Assembly: GCA_002127295.1 (NCBI GenBank)
Contig: NFUV01000002.1
Coordinates: forward strand, 186,001-250,000
Source of the DNA: Chitinophagaceae bacterium IBVUCB2
Lineage (GTDB): Bacteria > Bacteroidota > Bacteroidia > Chitinophagales > Chitinophagaceae
Reading direction: 5' to 3'
DNA: 64,000 bases
Shown: one piece after another, positions 1-7,701 of the stretch
Position numbering within the stretch: position 1 is the first letter of the stretch
Layout of the letters: each line of letters begins with the position of its first letter
Made by a program: the position numbers and the translations under genes
The notes under the pieces: generated by a model
The model's input: only the letters and a program-made list of their open reading frames with translations
What the model was told of the DNA's origin: nothing
Databases searched by the model: none

Positions 1-2
1 AT

Positions 3-239
3 AATGCAGTGGCACCGGATCCAATCTCTAATAAACAGTTCACACTTTATTTAGCAAGAAAGAAGAAGTTCTTCATTCCTGTTCATGTTCCCTCTTTTAT
101 CCTGAAGCTTGTTCTTGGGGAAATGAGTATTGAAGTATTAAAAAGTGCTACAGTGAGTTGCTACAAAATTCTGGCATCAGGATATGTTTTTCAATATCCA
201 ACACATCAATCTGCGTTGGATGATCTATGTAAAAAATAA
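3..239 (+). CDS. C-terminal end of a TIGR01777-type NAD-dependent epimerase (5' end outside window)
   Basis: The reading frame is open from the window edge and ends with TAA at 237-239, so only about 78 residues of the C-terminus are visible. The pattern NAVAPDP, then a Gly-Glu segment (VLGEMS), then GYVFQYPTHQSALDDL, matches the C-terminal DUF1731 region of YfcH/TIGR01777-type short-chain dehydrogenases, which end in a similar GF.F.YP....AL motif. The Rossmann domain would lie upstream of the window. A GTG at 9 exists but is internal to the domain and is not the real start. The substrate of this family is generally unknown. Confidence 0.7.
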   Translation, partial: NAVAPDPISNKQFTLYLARKKKFFIPVHVPSFILKLVLGEMSIEVLKSATVSCYKILASGYVFQYPTHQSALDDLCKK

Positions 240-266
240 CCCCCGTTTTATACGAGGGTCTTTTTT
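239..266 (+). terminator. Rho-independent terminator of the epimerase gene
   Basis: ACCCCCG and CGAGGGT flank a 7-nt loop, with one mismatched pair in the stem, followed by CTTTTTTT. It begins at the stop codon of the epimerase and reaches the stop codon of the converging M16 gene. Confidence 0.65.
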
Positions 267-1606
267 TAAAATCCTTTTTTCTCCTCAGGAACTTTTGGAG
301 TTGTCTTCTGAGTAAAAAGAGTCGGGGTTACTTTTTTGGGATCACCCTGGTACACCCAGGTAATATTGTTGATATATTTTTTAAAGGCATTATTGATATC
401 TGCTACTGTAACTTTTTTCATGTCGTTACTGATAGTGTTACTGCGTCTCCAGTTACCATGTATAACTTCATTGGCTGCGAATGAGGAGGCTTGTGCTTCA
501 TTTGTTTCCTGGCGATAGAACACACCAGTAATATAACCGGTTTTCTCATTCTTCAATTCATCTTCAGTAAAACCTTCCTGTTTTACCCTTTCTATTAACT
601 GGCGGGCAACAGCAATGTATTTGTTGGGGTCAGTAGTGGTTACATAAATATTAGAATAGGAAGTAGTACCTGCACTGAACCAAGCACCGGGTGCATAAGA
701 AAGACCATTCTTTGTCCTTATTTCAATAAAATGTTTGTTACTGAAAATTCGCATGGCTAAAACAAATGCATTAAAGTCTGGTGAGCCGGGTTGTGGTCCG
801 CTGGTAATTCCCTGCACATAGTTTGTTGCATTCTCTCTTTCCTTTGGTTTAAATGTGCTTGCAGTTGGCGAATAGCTTGCTTTTGCAGATTTGTATGGAT
901 TGCCTGCAGGAACCCTCGCCAATAATTCCTTTACCTTTTCTTCAATTAGTTTTTTATCAAGATCTGCTACTATTACAATTACCAATCTTGATTTGGTGAA
1001 AATAGACTGCCAGTAAGCTTTTGTAGCCGCAGCCGTAAGTGCCGTTACTGTTTCAACGGTTCCGGCAGGGTCTTTTGCATAATTTTTTCCTGCAAAGGCT
1101 GTTTGTTTTGCCATTTTATCTATAGCAGCATCAGGGTTTGATTCATTAGCACGGATGCCATTAATGGCATCTTGTTTTATACGGTCAAACTCTTTTGCAT
1201 CAAAAGCAGGGGTGGTGAGTGCAGCAGTGTATAATGGCCATACTGTTTCAAAATCACTTTTAATACAGTTCATACTGAAATTTCCGAAATCCATATTCGT
1301 ACTCCCATACATTTGGGCACTTACCTTATCCAACTTGTCTTTGAAACTGTTTTTATTATCACTGGCTGTACCACATTCAGTAAGAGCAGTAAAAGCAAGA
1401 CTTTCTATGCCGGCTTTTGTTACAGGGTAATTCTCAACTCCACCTTTAACAATGGTTTGAACAACTACAATATCATTGCCGCTGGGTTGTACAATTACTT
1501 TTACACCGTTTACAATCATTTCATACGCCTGACCCATCTGTGCGTACAGGCTGGCTGGTAATGTTGCAATGAGTACTATTAATATATATTGAAATATTTT
1601 TTTCAT
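266..1606 (-). CDS. M16 family peptidase-like protein, non-catalytic subunit
   Basis: A 446-residue exported protein with an N-terminal signal peptide ending near SLYAQ. It has the M16 (pitrilysin/processing-peptidase) fold pattern, but the HxxEH zinc motif is absent; the equivalent helix reads GIESLAFTALTECGT. It keeps the C-terminal R...GLSYAPG segment, which in M16 heterodimers comes from the inactive partner and helps bind substrate. It lies 10 bp downstream of the catalytic M16 gene on the same strand, so the two are probably co-transcribed and form one periplasmic peptidase. The fold call is confident; the substrate is unknown. Confidence 0.85.
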   Translation of the reverse strand: MKKIFQYILIVLIATLPASLYAQMGQAYEMIVNGVKVIVQPSGNDIVVVQTIVKGGVENYPVTKAGIESLAFTALTECGTASDNKNSFKDKLDKVSAQMYGSTNMDFGNFSMNCIKSDFETVWPLYTAALTTPAFDAKEFDRIKQDAINGIRANESNPDAAIDKMAKQTAFAGKNYAKDPAGTVETVTALTAAATKAYWQSIFTKSRLVIVIVADLDKKLIEEKVKELLARVPAGNPYKSAKASYSPTASTFKPKERENATNYVQGITSGPQPGSPDFNAFVLAMRIFSNKHFIEIRTKNGLSYAPGAWFSAGTTSYSNIYVTTTDPNKYIAVARQLIERVKQEGFTEDELKNEKTGYITGVFYRQETNEAQASSFAANEVIHGNWRRSNTISNDMKKVTVADINNAFKKYINNITWVYQGDPKKVTPTLFTQKTTPKVPEEKKGF

Positions 1607-1616
1607 AGCAGTAGTA

Positions 1617-3206
1617 TTACTTTTTAAAGTATTCGCCGGGGTTTAATTGTTTATTCATTTCGCTGCTGATTATCATGCCGGCCACATATGGTTTATTGAC
1701 AAGATATTTATTTGCATATTCCTGGAGTTGTTGCTTGGTTACTTTCATGCAAGCATCTGTATAATCTGTATAATACGAAAGAGAAGTGCTGCACCATTGG
1801 TAAGTAACTTGCGAGGCCAGGGAAGAAGGTTTCTCTGTACTTCTGATCTGGTTTCTGCGAATAATATCTTTTGCCGTAGCTAATTGCTCATCCGTAAAAT
1901 AATCTGCATTCCCCAGCATGCTTATTTGTCGTTTGATCTCATCATTACATTCTTTTAATTTAGTAGGATTCGGAACCACAAAAATTGAAACAGGGCCTGC
2001 ATATTTGTTGGTAGTATAGCTAAGTCCTGCATAAGTGGCAAGTCCTTTATCAATGAGGGCTTGTTGCCATTTAGAAGAGTTTAAACCGAGGGCAGTTGTA
2101 AAAACATCTGCGATGATAGTGCCGGCAGAATCTGTGTTAAAGTCGGGCCCAATCCATTGAAACATTTCATATGGAGTTTGTGCAATGGACGATTCTTTAA
2201 TGAAATATTCAGTACTGGTTAAGGGTTTAAATGCCGGGATAGGATATTTTTCATGTGGATCAAAGCCACTGTGTTTCCAATCCCCAAATATAGCTTCTGC
2301 TTGTGCAAAGGCCCTGTCATGATTTACATCGCCACATATTACCAGTAAGGAATTATTTGGATGATAATATTTATCCTTGATGATCATCATTTTTTCAGGA
2401 GTAGCTGTATTAATCACATCATGATCGCCAATAGGATTTTTTCTTGTTACTAAATCACCCCATGTTTTTTTCTGCACTTCCAGCCACATTTGAAAACCCG
2501 GATCACTTTCCGCCCGTTGAAATTCTCCATCTACTACCGGTCTTTCTTTCTTCATATCCTCTGCCCGGTAAATTGGATAACGAATAGCGGCGTTCATGAA
2601 ACGAAGACCTGCATTGAGACTGTCTTTGTCAAAAGTGAAATAATAGTTTACCCTTTCTACGTTCGTTGTACCATTCCAGATCATTCCCAACTCTTCTGTT
2701 CTTTTAATAAATTTTTCCTGGTCGGGATAATCTTTGTTGGCTTTAAAGAACATATGCTCAAACAAATGAGATAAGCCACTGTATTCGGGTCCTTCGGTAT
2801 AGGCACCATTTCTTACGGCAATTTCTATAGTGGCAAGGGGCACTTTGCTGTTTTCAATAACTACAATTTCAAGGCCGTTGCTTAATTTTTTCCAGTAATA
2901 ATTTTTTGGTAATCGTGGAGCAGCGGTTGCTTTCGATTTTGGAACAGCGTCGGGACTAATTGATATCACTGATGTTTCTTCGGTACCTTCTTTTTCTTTT
3001 TTCGAAGTATTCTGCTTTTCTAATTTCTCTTTTAATTCTTTTTCGTTATCAGCAGTTTTTTCAGCTTCTTCCTTCTTTTTCTTTGCTTCATCTTCTTCTC
3101 TTTTTTTGATCTGCTCTTTTGTTTCCCCTTTACTATTGCTAATGGTTTGAGCTGAAGCGGTTGTAACTGCCACAATTCCCAAAAGGACAATCCATTTTTT
3201 GTACAT
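1617..3206 (-). CDS. M16 family zinc metallopeptidase, catalytic subunit
   Basis: A 529-residue exported protein. A signal peptide (about 1-19) is followed by a Lys/Glu-rich, probably coiled or disordered linker (about 25-75) and then the M16 domain. The zinc motif HLFEH is at residues 147-151 in the context YSGLSHLFEHMFF, and the downstream VDGEFQR segment probably supplies the third zinc ligand. Pairing with the neighbouring inactive M16 gene 10 bp downstream matches the two-gene M16B arrangement known in bacteria. The long charged N-terminal extension is unusual compared with minimal M16B subunits. The start ATG is followed directly by the signal peptide. Confidence 0.9.
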   Translation of the reverse strand: MYKKWIVLLGIVAVTTASAQTISNSKGETKEQIKKREEDEAKKKKEEAEKTADNEKELKEKLEKQNTSKKEKEGTEETSVISISPDAVPKSKATAAPRLPKNYYWKKLSNGLEIVVIENSKVPLATIEIAVRNGAYTEGPEYSGLSHLFEHMFFKANKDYPDQEKFIKRTEELGMIWNGTTNVERVNYYFTFDKDSLNAGLRFMNAAIRYPIYRAEDMKKERPVVDGEFQRAESDPGFQMWLEVQKKTWGDLVTRKNPIGDHDVINTATPEKMMIIKDKYYHPNNSLLVICGDVNHDRAFAQAEAIFGDWKHSGFDPHEKYPIPAFKPLTSTEYFIKESSIAQTPYEMFQWIGPDFNTDSAGTIIADVFTTALGLNSSKWQQALIDKGLATYAGLSYTTNKYAGPVSIFVVPNPTKLKECNDEIKRQISMLGNADYFTDEQLATAKDIIRRNQIRSTEKPSSLASQVTYQWCSTSLSYYTDYTDACMKVTKQQLQEYANKYLVNKPYVAGMIISSEMNKQLNPGEYFKK

Positions 3207-3310
3207 AAATTCAGATTAAGGTTAATGAAATGAGACTGGTAAGTTACGAACCTGCCCGCAAAAAATAGCAATTACCTGATGAGTGATGTTTTTTCTGTTT
3301 ATACGGCAGT

Positions 3311-3955
3311 TTATGGGTGTTGTGCTTCGTGCCAGATATTGGTAAATTCTCCTATAATCGCTGTATTATTTTCGAAATGTAGTTGCGGCAATTTTAATAA
3401 TTCAATATCCTGCTGATGAACTCTTCTATACATGGGGTGCATAGTTCCTCCCTTTGTACCTGCTGCTTTATCAGCCTCGTATTGGTAAATAGGGTCTACC
3501 AATGTGCCTCTTGGATACATAATCCCGGGTACTCCAAAACCCCGAATATCTAAATCTTCCGGATGTTCTAATCCTAATGTGTGCCCATATTCATGTGCAG
3601 CAGTTGTAGAGCCTTTGTATAAATTTTCAAGTTTGAAGTAACCACTATTGCAACCCAGCCCATCTACAAATGAAATATTGCCGTATGCAAATTCTTCAAT
3701 CCGGAAATAATTATTACGGGGGTTGAGGTTTTGATAAATCTCTATATCAGTAATTGAAGGTTGAAAAGAAGAGGTGATTTGAAAACGAACATTAAATAAC
3801 AACTCACCAAAAGCTACTGTTCCCTTGGGTTCATTCCACATCGTTTCTATTTCCTCCCGTATAAGTTCTGTAATGACTTCATCTGCAGCATCACCGTAGG
3901 TGATAATGTGTGATTGAATAGTAAGTTCCTGATTAATTAGCTCTACGGACCCCAT
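3311..3955 (-). CDS. Metzincin-type zinc metalloprotease without a signal peptide
   Basis: 214 residues. The metzincin signature HEXXHXXGXXH is complete at residues 121-131 (HEYGHTLGLEH), and a Met-turn-like GIMYPRG follows at about 144-150, as in matrixins and related M10-like peptidases. No signal peptide or membrane segment is visible at the N-terminus (MGSVELINQE), which is odd for a family that is usually exported. The ATG lies 3 bp after the stop of the exported protein at 3959-4645, so the two are probably translated from one transcript. Possible roles include a cytoplasmic protease or one exported by an unrecognised route. The peptidase call is strong; the substrate is unknown. Confidence 0.8.
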   Translation of the reverse strand: MGSVELINQELTIQSHIITYGDAADEVITELIREEIETMWNEPKGTVAFGELLFNVRFQITSSFQPSITDIEIYQNLNPRNNYFRIEEFAYGNISFVDGLGCNSGYFKLENLYKGSTTAAHEYGHTLGLEHPEDLDIRGFGVPGIMYPRGTLVDPIYQYEADKAAGTKGGTMHPMYRRVHQQDIELLKLPQLHFENNTAIIGEFTNIWHEAQHP

Positions 3956-3958
3956 ACA

Positions 3959-4645
3959 TTAATTTGCCGGTACGCTTTTCACCTCTGATTTTTTTATCCA
4001 CCCATATATAAGTTTGCCCGGAGAAGGTATGAATTCCGTATAAACTGTTTTCTCAGTTTCGGAAATATTTATGAGATTATCCCCTTTATTGAAAAATCTT
4101 TTGGGAGTAAAAGAATGAAGACAACTTTCGTCTTGAAAAATTTCAGCTTTTGGAGATGTTATTATTATTCTGGGGGAATTATAATATTCTTTTTTAAGCC
4201 ATTCGTTATTTAAAGTTGGCTGCACGGCTAATTTAGTATAGTCGCCATCAGCATTTACACCACTGCCAAAGCCGCAATTAAAAGAACTGGAAAGGCTATT
4301 GATATTAATTTTATTGCTTTCAATTTTAAATTTCAGAATACAGGGATGGGAGGCGTCTTCAAATGTATTATCAAAAGAAGCAGTATCATTAACAATGAAA
4401 ATAGTGCCGTCAGTTTCGCCAACATGATAGTTGGGCCAGCCCAGGCCTACATCCAGCCAGAACCGATATTTGTTGCCATCCATTCTAAGCAATACCAGTT
4501 TTCCGGTTGGACCTTTGTCCGCCTCTGTTTTTGGAGGATCGCCTTGAGGTTTAAAAGAATAAGCGTAAGTGCCGGAATGGTTTATTTGTGCCGTTAGTGA
4601 TACAGTAACTAAAAATAAGGCAGCAAAAAAAACTAGCTTTTTCAT
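3959..4645 (-). CDS. Exported protein of unknown function, possible SH3-like C-terminus
   Basis: 228 residues with a clear signal peptide (MKKLVFFAALFLVTVSLTAQ). The middle is beta-rich with paired cysteines, and the last 60 residues (ending in a YGWIKKSEV motif) resemble bacterial SH3-like domains, which often end in GWI. I do not recognise a named family for the N-terminal part. It is the first gene of a two-gene unit with the downstream metzincin (3 bp gap), so it may be that protease's partner, target or inhibitor; this is inference from position only. Confidence 0.6.
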   Translation of the reverse strand: MKKLVFFAALFLVTVSLTAQINHSGTYAYSFKPQGDPPKTEADKGPTGKLVLLRMDGNKYRFWLDVGLGWPNYHVGETDGTIFIVNDTASFDNTFEDASHPCILKFKIESNKININSLSSSFNCGFGSGVNADGDYTKLAVQPTLNNEWLKKEYYNSPRIIITSPKAEIFQDESCLHSFTPKRFFNKGDNLINISETEKTVYTEFIPSPGKLIYGWIKKSEVKSVPAN

Positions 4646-4722
4646 GTGTCAGGTTTTTGTGGTGTAAATTTCTCACATGGTACGGCTTAAATCACATTAT
4701 TCTTTGCGGCAATAATCATGCA

Positions 4723-5079
4723 TTATTTAAAATACTGCTTGAACGCTTCGGATAGACGGGCAAATTCTTTTTTGACCTGGTTCATGCCAATCAATCCACC
4801 CGACATACCTGTAGAATCTTTATGCAGCATAACGGAATACAAATCGCCTTCGTTTTTTATAATAGCTGACTGCTTGTGGAATTTTACAAAAGCACCAAAT
4901 AATATACGCATTACCCGGTTGCCTTTTGTATAAGTATGGGTTTCCCCTACGGAAGATTTAAGTTTATATCCTTCTGAAGTAAAAAAAAGATTGAGTTTAT
5001 TTTCTAATTCTTCTTTACTGGTGCCGGTAATATTATATACTACACGGTCTTTGGCGAAATCTACAACGGTTGCTTGCAT
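4723..5079 (-). CDS. Conserved hypothetical protein, 118 aa
   Basis: A short soluble protein without signal peptide or membrane segment. The pattern is mixed alpha/beta, with a basic central stretch (RVMRILFGAFVKFHK) and a C-terminal amphipathic helix ending in LSEAFKQYFK. I do not recognise the family. Its own ATG is followed by a continuous frame, and it runs in the same direction as its neighbours with 60-80 bp gaps. The 'GGLIGMNQVKKEF' segment suggests a short flexible hinge before the last helix. Function unknown. Confidence 0.55.
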   Translation of the reverse strand: MQATVVDFAKDRVVYNITGTSKEELENKLNLFFTSEGYKLKSSVGETHTYTKGNRVMRILFGAFVKFHKQSAIIKNEGDLYSVMLHKDSTGMSGGLIGMNQVKKEFARLSEAFKQYFK

Positions 5080-5094
5080 GATTGGTTAGTTTTG

Positions 5095-5134
5095 AAGTGG
5101 TTTATTAAATGTACTAATAAATTAATAAACACTT
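5095..5134. other. AT-rich inverted repeat between the fadB-like gene and the 118-aa gene
   Basis: AAGTGGTTTATTAA and TTAATAAACACTT form a 13-bp stem with one bulged base. It lies between the stop of the fadB-like gene and the start of the next gene. With no clear T-tract it could be a weak terminator or an operator. Confidence 0.35.
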
Positions 5135-5140
5135 AACCCC

Positions 5141-7522
5141 CTAATTGCGAATAGGCCTTCCACTTTTCAACACACTCTGAATTCTCTCCAACGTTTTCTT
5201 TTCACCACACAAAGAAAGAAAAGCTTCCCTTTCCAGGTCCAGTAAATATTGTTCTGAAACTAAAGTTTGCTCACTGAGGTCGCCGCCACACATAACATAC
5301 GCCAATTTTTTTGCAACTACTGAATCATGTTCTGTTGCATAATTAGCAGTACGCATAGCATGAATGCCGGAGTATAAGGCACCTAGAGCTGATTGGCCCA
5401 ACACTTTAATATCTTTTCGCTGAACTGGAGCGGTATAACCACTATCATAAATTTCGATCACCGATTTTTTAGCTTCTGCTATTCTTCGGCCCTGGTTCAT
5501 TACTACTTCATCCAACCCTTTTCTATATACACCTAATGCAAAGCCTTCCTGCGCTGAGGTAGCAACTTTAGCCGTAGCAATAGAAAGAAAACGATTTTTA
5601 AGTGTAATGGTTTCTGGCTCGTCTTCATGCATTTCATCTGAAGCTCTCAATACAAATTCTTTGGTTCCTCCACCGCCGGGAATAAGACCCACACCCAATT
5701 CAACCAAACCAGTATATGTTTCAGCAGCAGCACAAACTTTATCGGCATGTAAGCTTAATTCGCAGGCACCGCCCAATGCTAATCCATGAGGAGCAACAAC
5801 AACAGGTATAGATGAATACCTTGCCCGCATCATTGTATTCTGGAACATGCGGATAGCCATATCCAGTTCATCATATTCCTGATCGATAGCCAGCATAAAT
5901 ATCATTCCCACATTAGCGCCGGCAGAAAAATTAGGGCCTTCATTGGCGATCACTAATCCTTTATAACTTTTCTCTGCTTTATCAATCGCTGTTTGCATGC
6001 CGGATAATACATCGCCACCAATACTTCCCATTTTAGTGAACCATTGTAACCCGAGTACATCATCGCCTAATTCATACAACCGGCAACTTCCGTTTTTCCA
6101 GATCTGTTTGTCGGTGTAATTGCTCATTACAATAAAGGCTTCGCCACCCGGCAGAACTTTATATGTTTTTGAAGCAGGGTCGTAACAATATTTTTTTCCT
6201 CCTTCAACTTTGTAGAATGTTTTATTTCCGGCAGCAATCATTTCATCCACCCATGGGGCCACTTTATACCCCGCTGCTTTCATGGCTTCCGTTGTTTTTG
6301 CAACACCGAGTACATCCCAGCTTTCAAAAGCTCCGATCTCCCAGCCAAAACCAGCCATCATTGCATCATCAACACGGTAGAGTTCATCACTTATTTCTGG
6401 AATGCGGTGAGAGATATACGAGAACAAACCATAATGGAACAAACGATAAAATTCACCGGCTTTATCTTGCCCGGCTACCAGCATTTTTAATCTTGCATAT
6501 AAATCATCAATTGGTTTGGCTGCTTCAAGTGTAGCAAATTTTGGTTTTACTCTTGCACCATACTCCATGCTGTCAAGGTCCAATGTCAAAATTTCTTTTT
6601 CTCCGCCAGCACCTTTTGTTTTTTTGAAAAACCCTTGCCCTGTTTTATCACCAAGCCAGTTGTTGGCGACCATTTTATCTAGCCAGGCCGGAATATTGAA
6701 TTGGTCTTTTGCTTCATCATTAGGGCAATTATCTGCAACACCTTTTGCAACTTTTACCAATGTGTCAATACCTACTACATCGGCAGTACGGAATGTAGCA
6801 GATTTTGGCCGTCCGATTATCGGCCCTGTCAACGTATCAATCTCATCAATACTAAGCTTCAATTTTTCTTTTACGTTCATGATAGCCATCATGCCAAATA
6901 CACCAACACGATTGGCGATAAATGCAGGAGTGTCTTTACATAATACGGTTGTTTTGCCGAGATATAAATCACCATAGCTCATTAAGAAGTCAACGATCTC
7001 AGGGTCCGTATGCGGAGTCGGGATGATTTCTAATAAACGTAAGTATCGTGGTGGGTTAAAGAAATGTGAACCACAGAAATGCTTTTTAAAATCTTCGCTT
7101 CTGCCTTCGGCCATCATGTGGATGGGAATACCGGAAGTGTTGGAAGTAATTAATGTTCCGGGTTTGCGATATTTTTCTACCTGCTCAAATACTTTTTGTT
7201 TGATGTCTAATCGTTCTAACACTACTTCAATGGTCCAGTCGCAACCGGCGATATCTTTCATATTGTCATCAAAGTTGCCGGTAGTTATTTTTTTAATAAC
7301 ATCTTTGGTATAAACAGGAGAGGGGTTGCTTTTAATGGCGGCCGCCAATGCATCATTCACTATTTTATTTCTTTCTGCAGGTTTGGTGCTTTCTGCTGCT
7401 TCCTTTGGAACGATATCTAATAATAATACCTGGACACCGATGCCTGCAAAATGACAGGCAATTCTTGAACCCATGACACCACTACCTAAAACGGCTACTT
7501 TTTTTATGCTTCTCTTAGACAT
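5141..7522 (-). CDS. 3-hydroxyacyl-CoA dehydrogenase / enoyl-CoA hydratase fusion (fatty acid beta-oxidation)
   Basis: 793 residues. The N-terminal NAD-binding domain starts with VLGSGVMGSRIACHF (glycine-rich loop at 13-18), followed by the 3-hydroxyacyl-CoA dehydrogenase C-terminal domains and, from about residue 470, a crotonase domain (GLVIANEGPNFSAGANVGM; GLALGGACELSLHAD; GLIPGGGGTKEF). The domain order, dehydrogenase first and hydratase last, is that of FadN-type proteins and the reverse of E. coli FadB. It hydrates enoyl-CoA and oxidises the 3-hydroxyacyl-CoA in the cytoplasm. The usual partners, thiolase and acyl-CoA dehydrogenase, are not adjacent in this window. The 5' flank carries a repeat element also found upstream of glyA. 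Confidence 0.93.
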   Translation of the reverse strand: MSKRSIKKVAVLGSGVMGSRIACHFAGIGVQVLLLDIVPKEAAESTKPAERNKIVNDALAAAIKSNPSPVYTKDVIKKITTGNFDDNMKDIAGCDWTIEVVLERLDIKQKVFEQVEKYRKPGTLITSNTSGIPIHMMAEGRSEDFKKHFCGSHFFNPPRYLRLLEIIPTPHTDPEIVDFLMSYGDLYLGKTTVLCKDTPAFIANRVGVFGMMAIMNVKEKLKLSIDEIDTLTGPIIGRPKSATFRTADVVGIDTLVKVAKGVADNCPNDEAKDQFNIPAWLDKMVANNWLGDKTGQGFFKKTKGAGGEKEILTLDLDSMEYGARVKPKFATLEAAKPIDDLYARLKMLVAGQDKAGEFYRLFHYGLFSYISHRIPEISDELYRVDDAMMAGFGWEIGAFESWDVLGVAKTTEAMKAAGYKVAPWVDEMIAAGNKTFYKVEGGKKYCYDPASKTYKVLPGGEAFIVMSNYTDKQIWKNGSCRLYELGDDVLGLQWFTKMGSIGGDVLSGMQTAIDKAEKSYKGLVIANEGPNFSAGANVGMIFMLAIDQEYDELDMAIRMFQNTMMRARYSSIPVVVAPHGLALGGACELSLHADKVCAAAETYTGLVELGVGLIPGGGGTKEFVLRASDEMHEDEPETITLKNRFLSIATAKVATSAQEGFALGVYRKGLDEVVMNQGRRIAEAKKSVIEIYDSGYTAPVQRKDIKVLGQSALGALYSGIHAMRTANYATEHDSVVAKKLAYVMCGGDLSEQTLVSEQYLLDLEREAFLSLCGEKKTLERIQSVLKSGRPIRN

Positions 7523-7602
7523 ACGATAAAATTAGTTAGTTATGCAACTATTTCGTAATCGAAGATAAGAGTTTTTACGAAAGTTTGAAATCGGATTGTA
7601 TA

Positions 7603-7675
7603 CTCTGCTGAATAGCGAACAGAACCTAGAAAGGTGCGACGCAACTGCGTTGATAGTAGCACTAAAGCTTGGAAA
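7603..7675. repeat. Intergenic repeat element, copy A (also at 43801-43880)
   Basis: The stretch contains GTGCGACGCAAC, then GC and GTTGA, then ACTAAAG and TTGG, in the same order and spacing as the copy upstream of glyA, and both are preceded by TGAATAG. CAAC and GTTG can pair around a 3-nt loop, and an outer GTGC/GCAC pair is possible here. It lies about 80-150 bp upstream of the fadB-like start, in the gap to the AsmA-like gene. No coding potential is seen in 7523-7701. Confidence 0.6.
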
Positions 7676-7701
7676 ATAATTTTTTATGCAACTACAAAAA
7701 A

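Noticed and set aside
6163-6977. Antisense ORFs inside the fadB-like gene
   Set aside because: They lie opposite a clearly coding region and show no domain pattern; they are by-products of its codon use.
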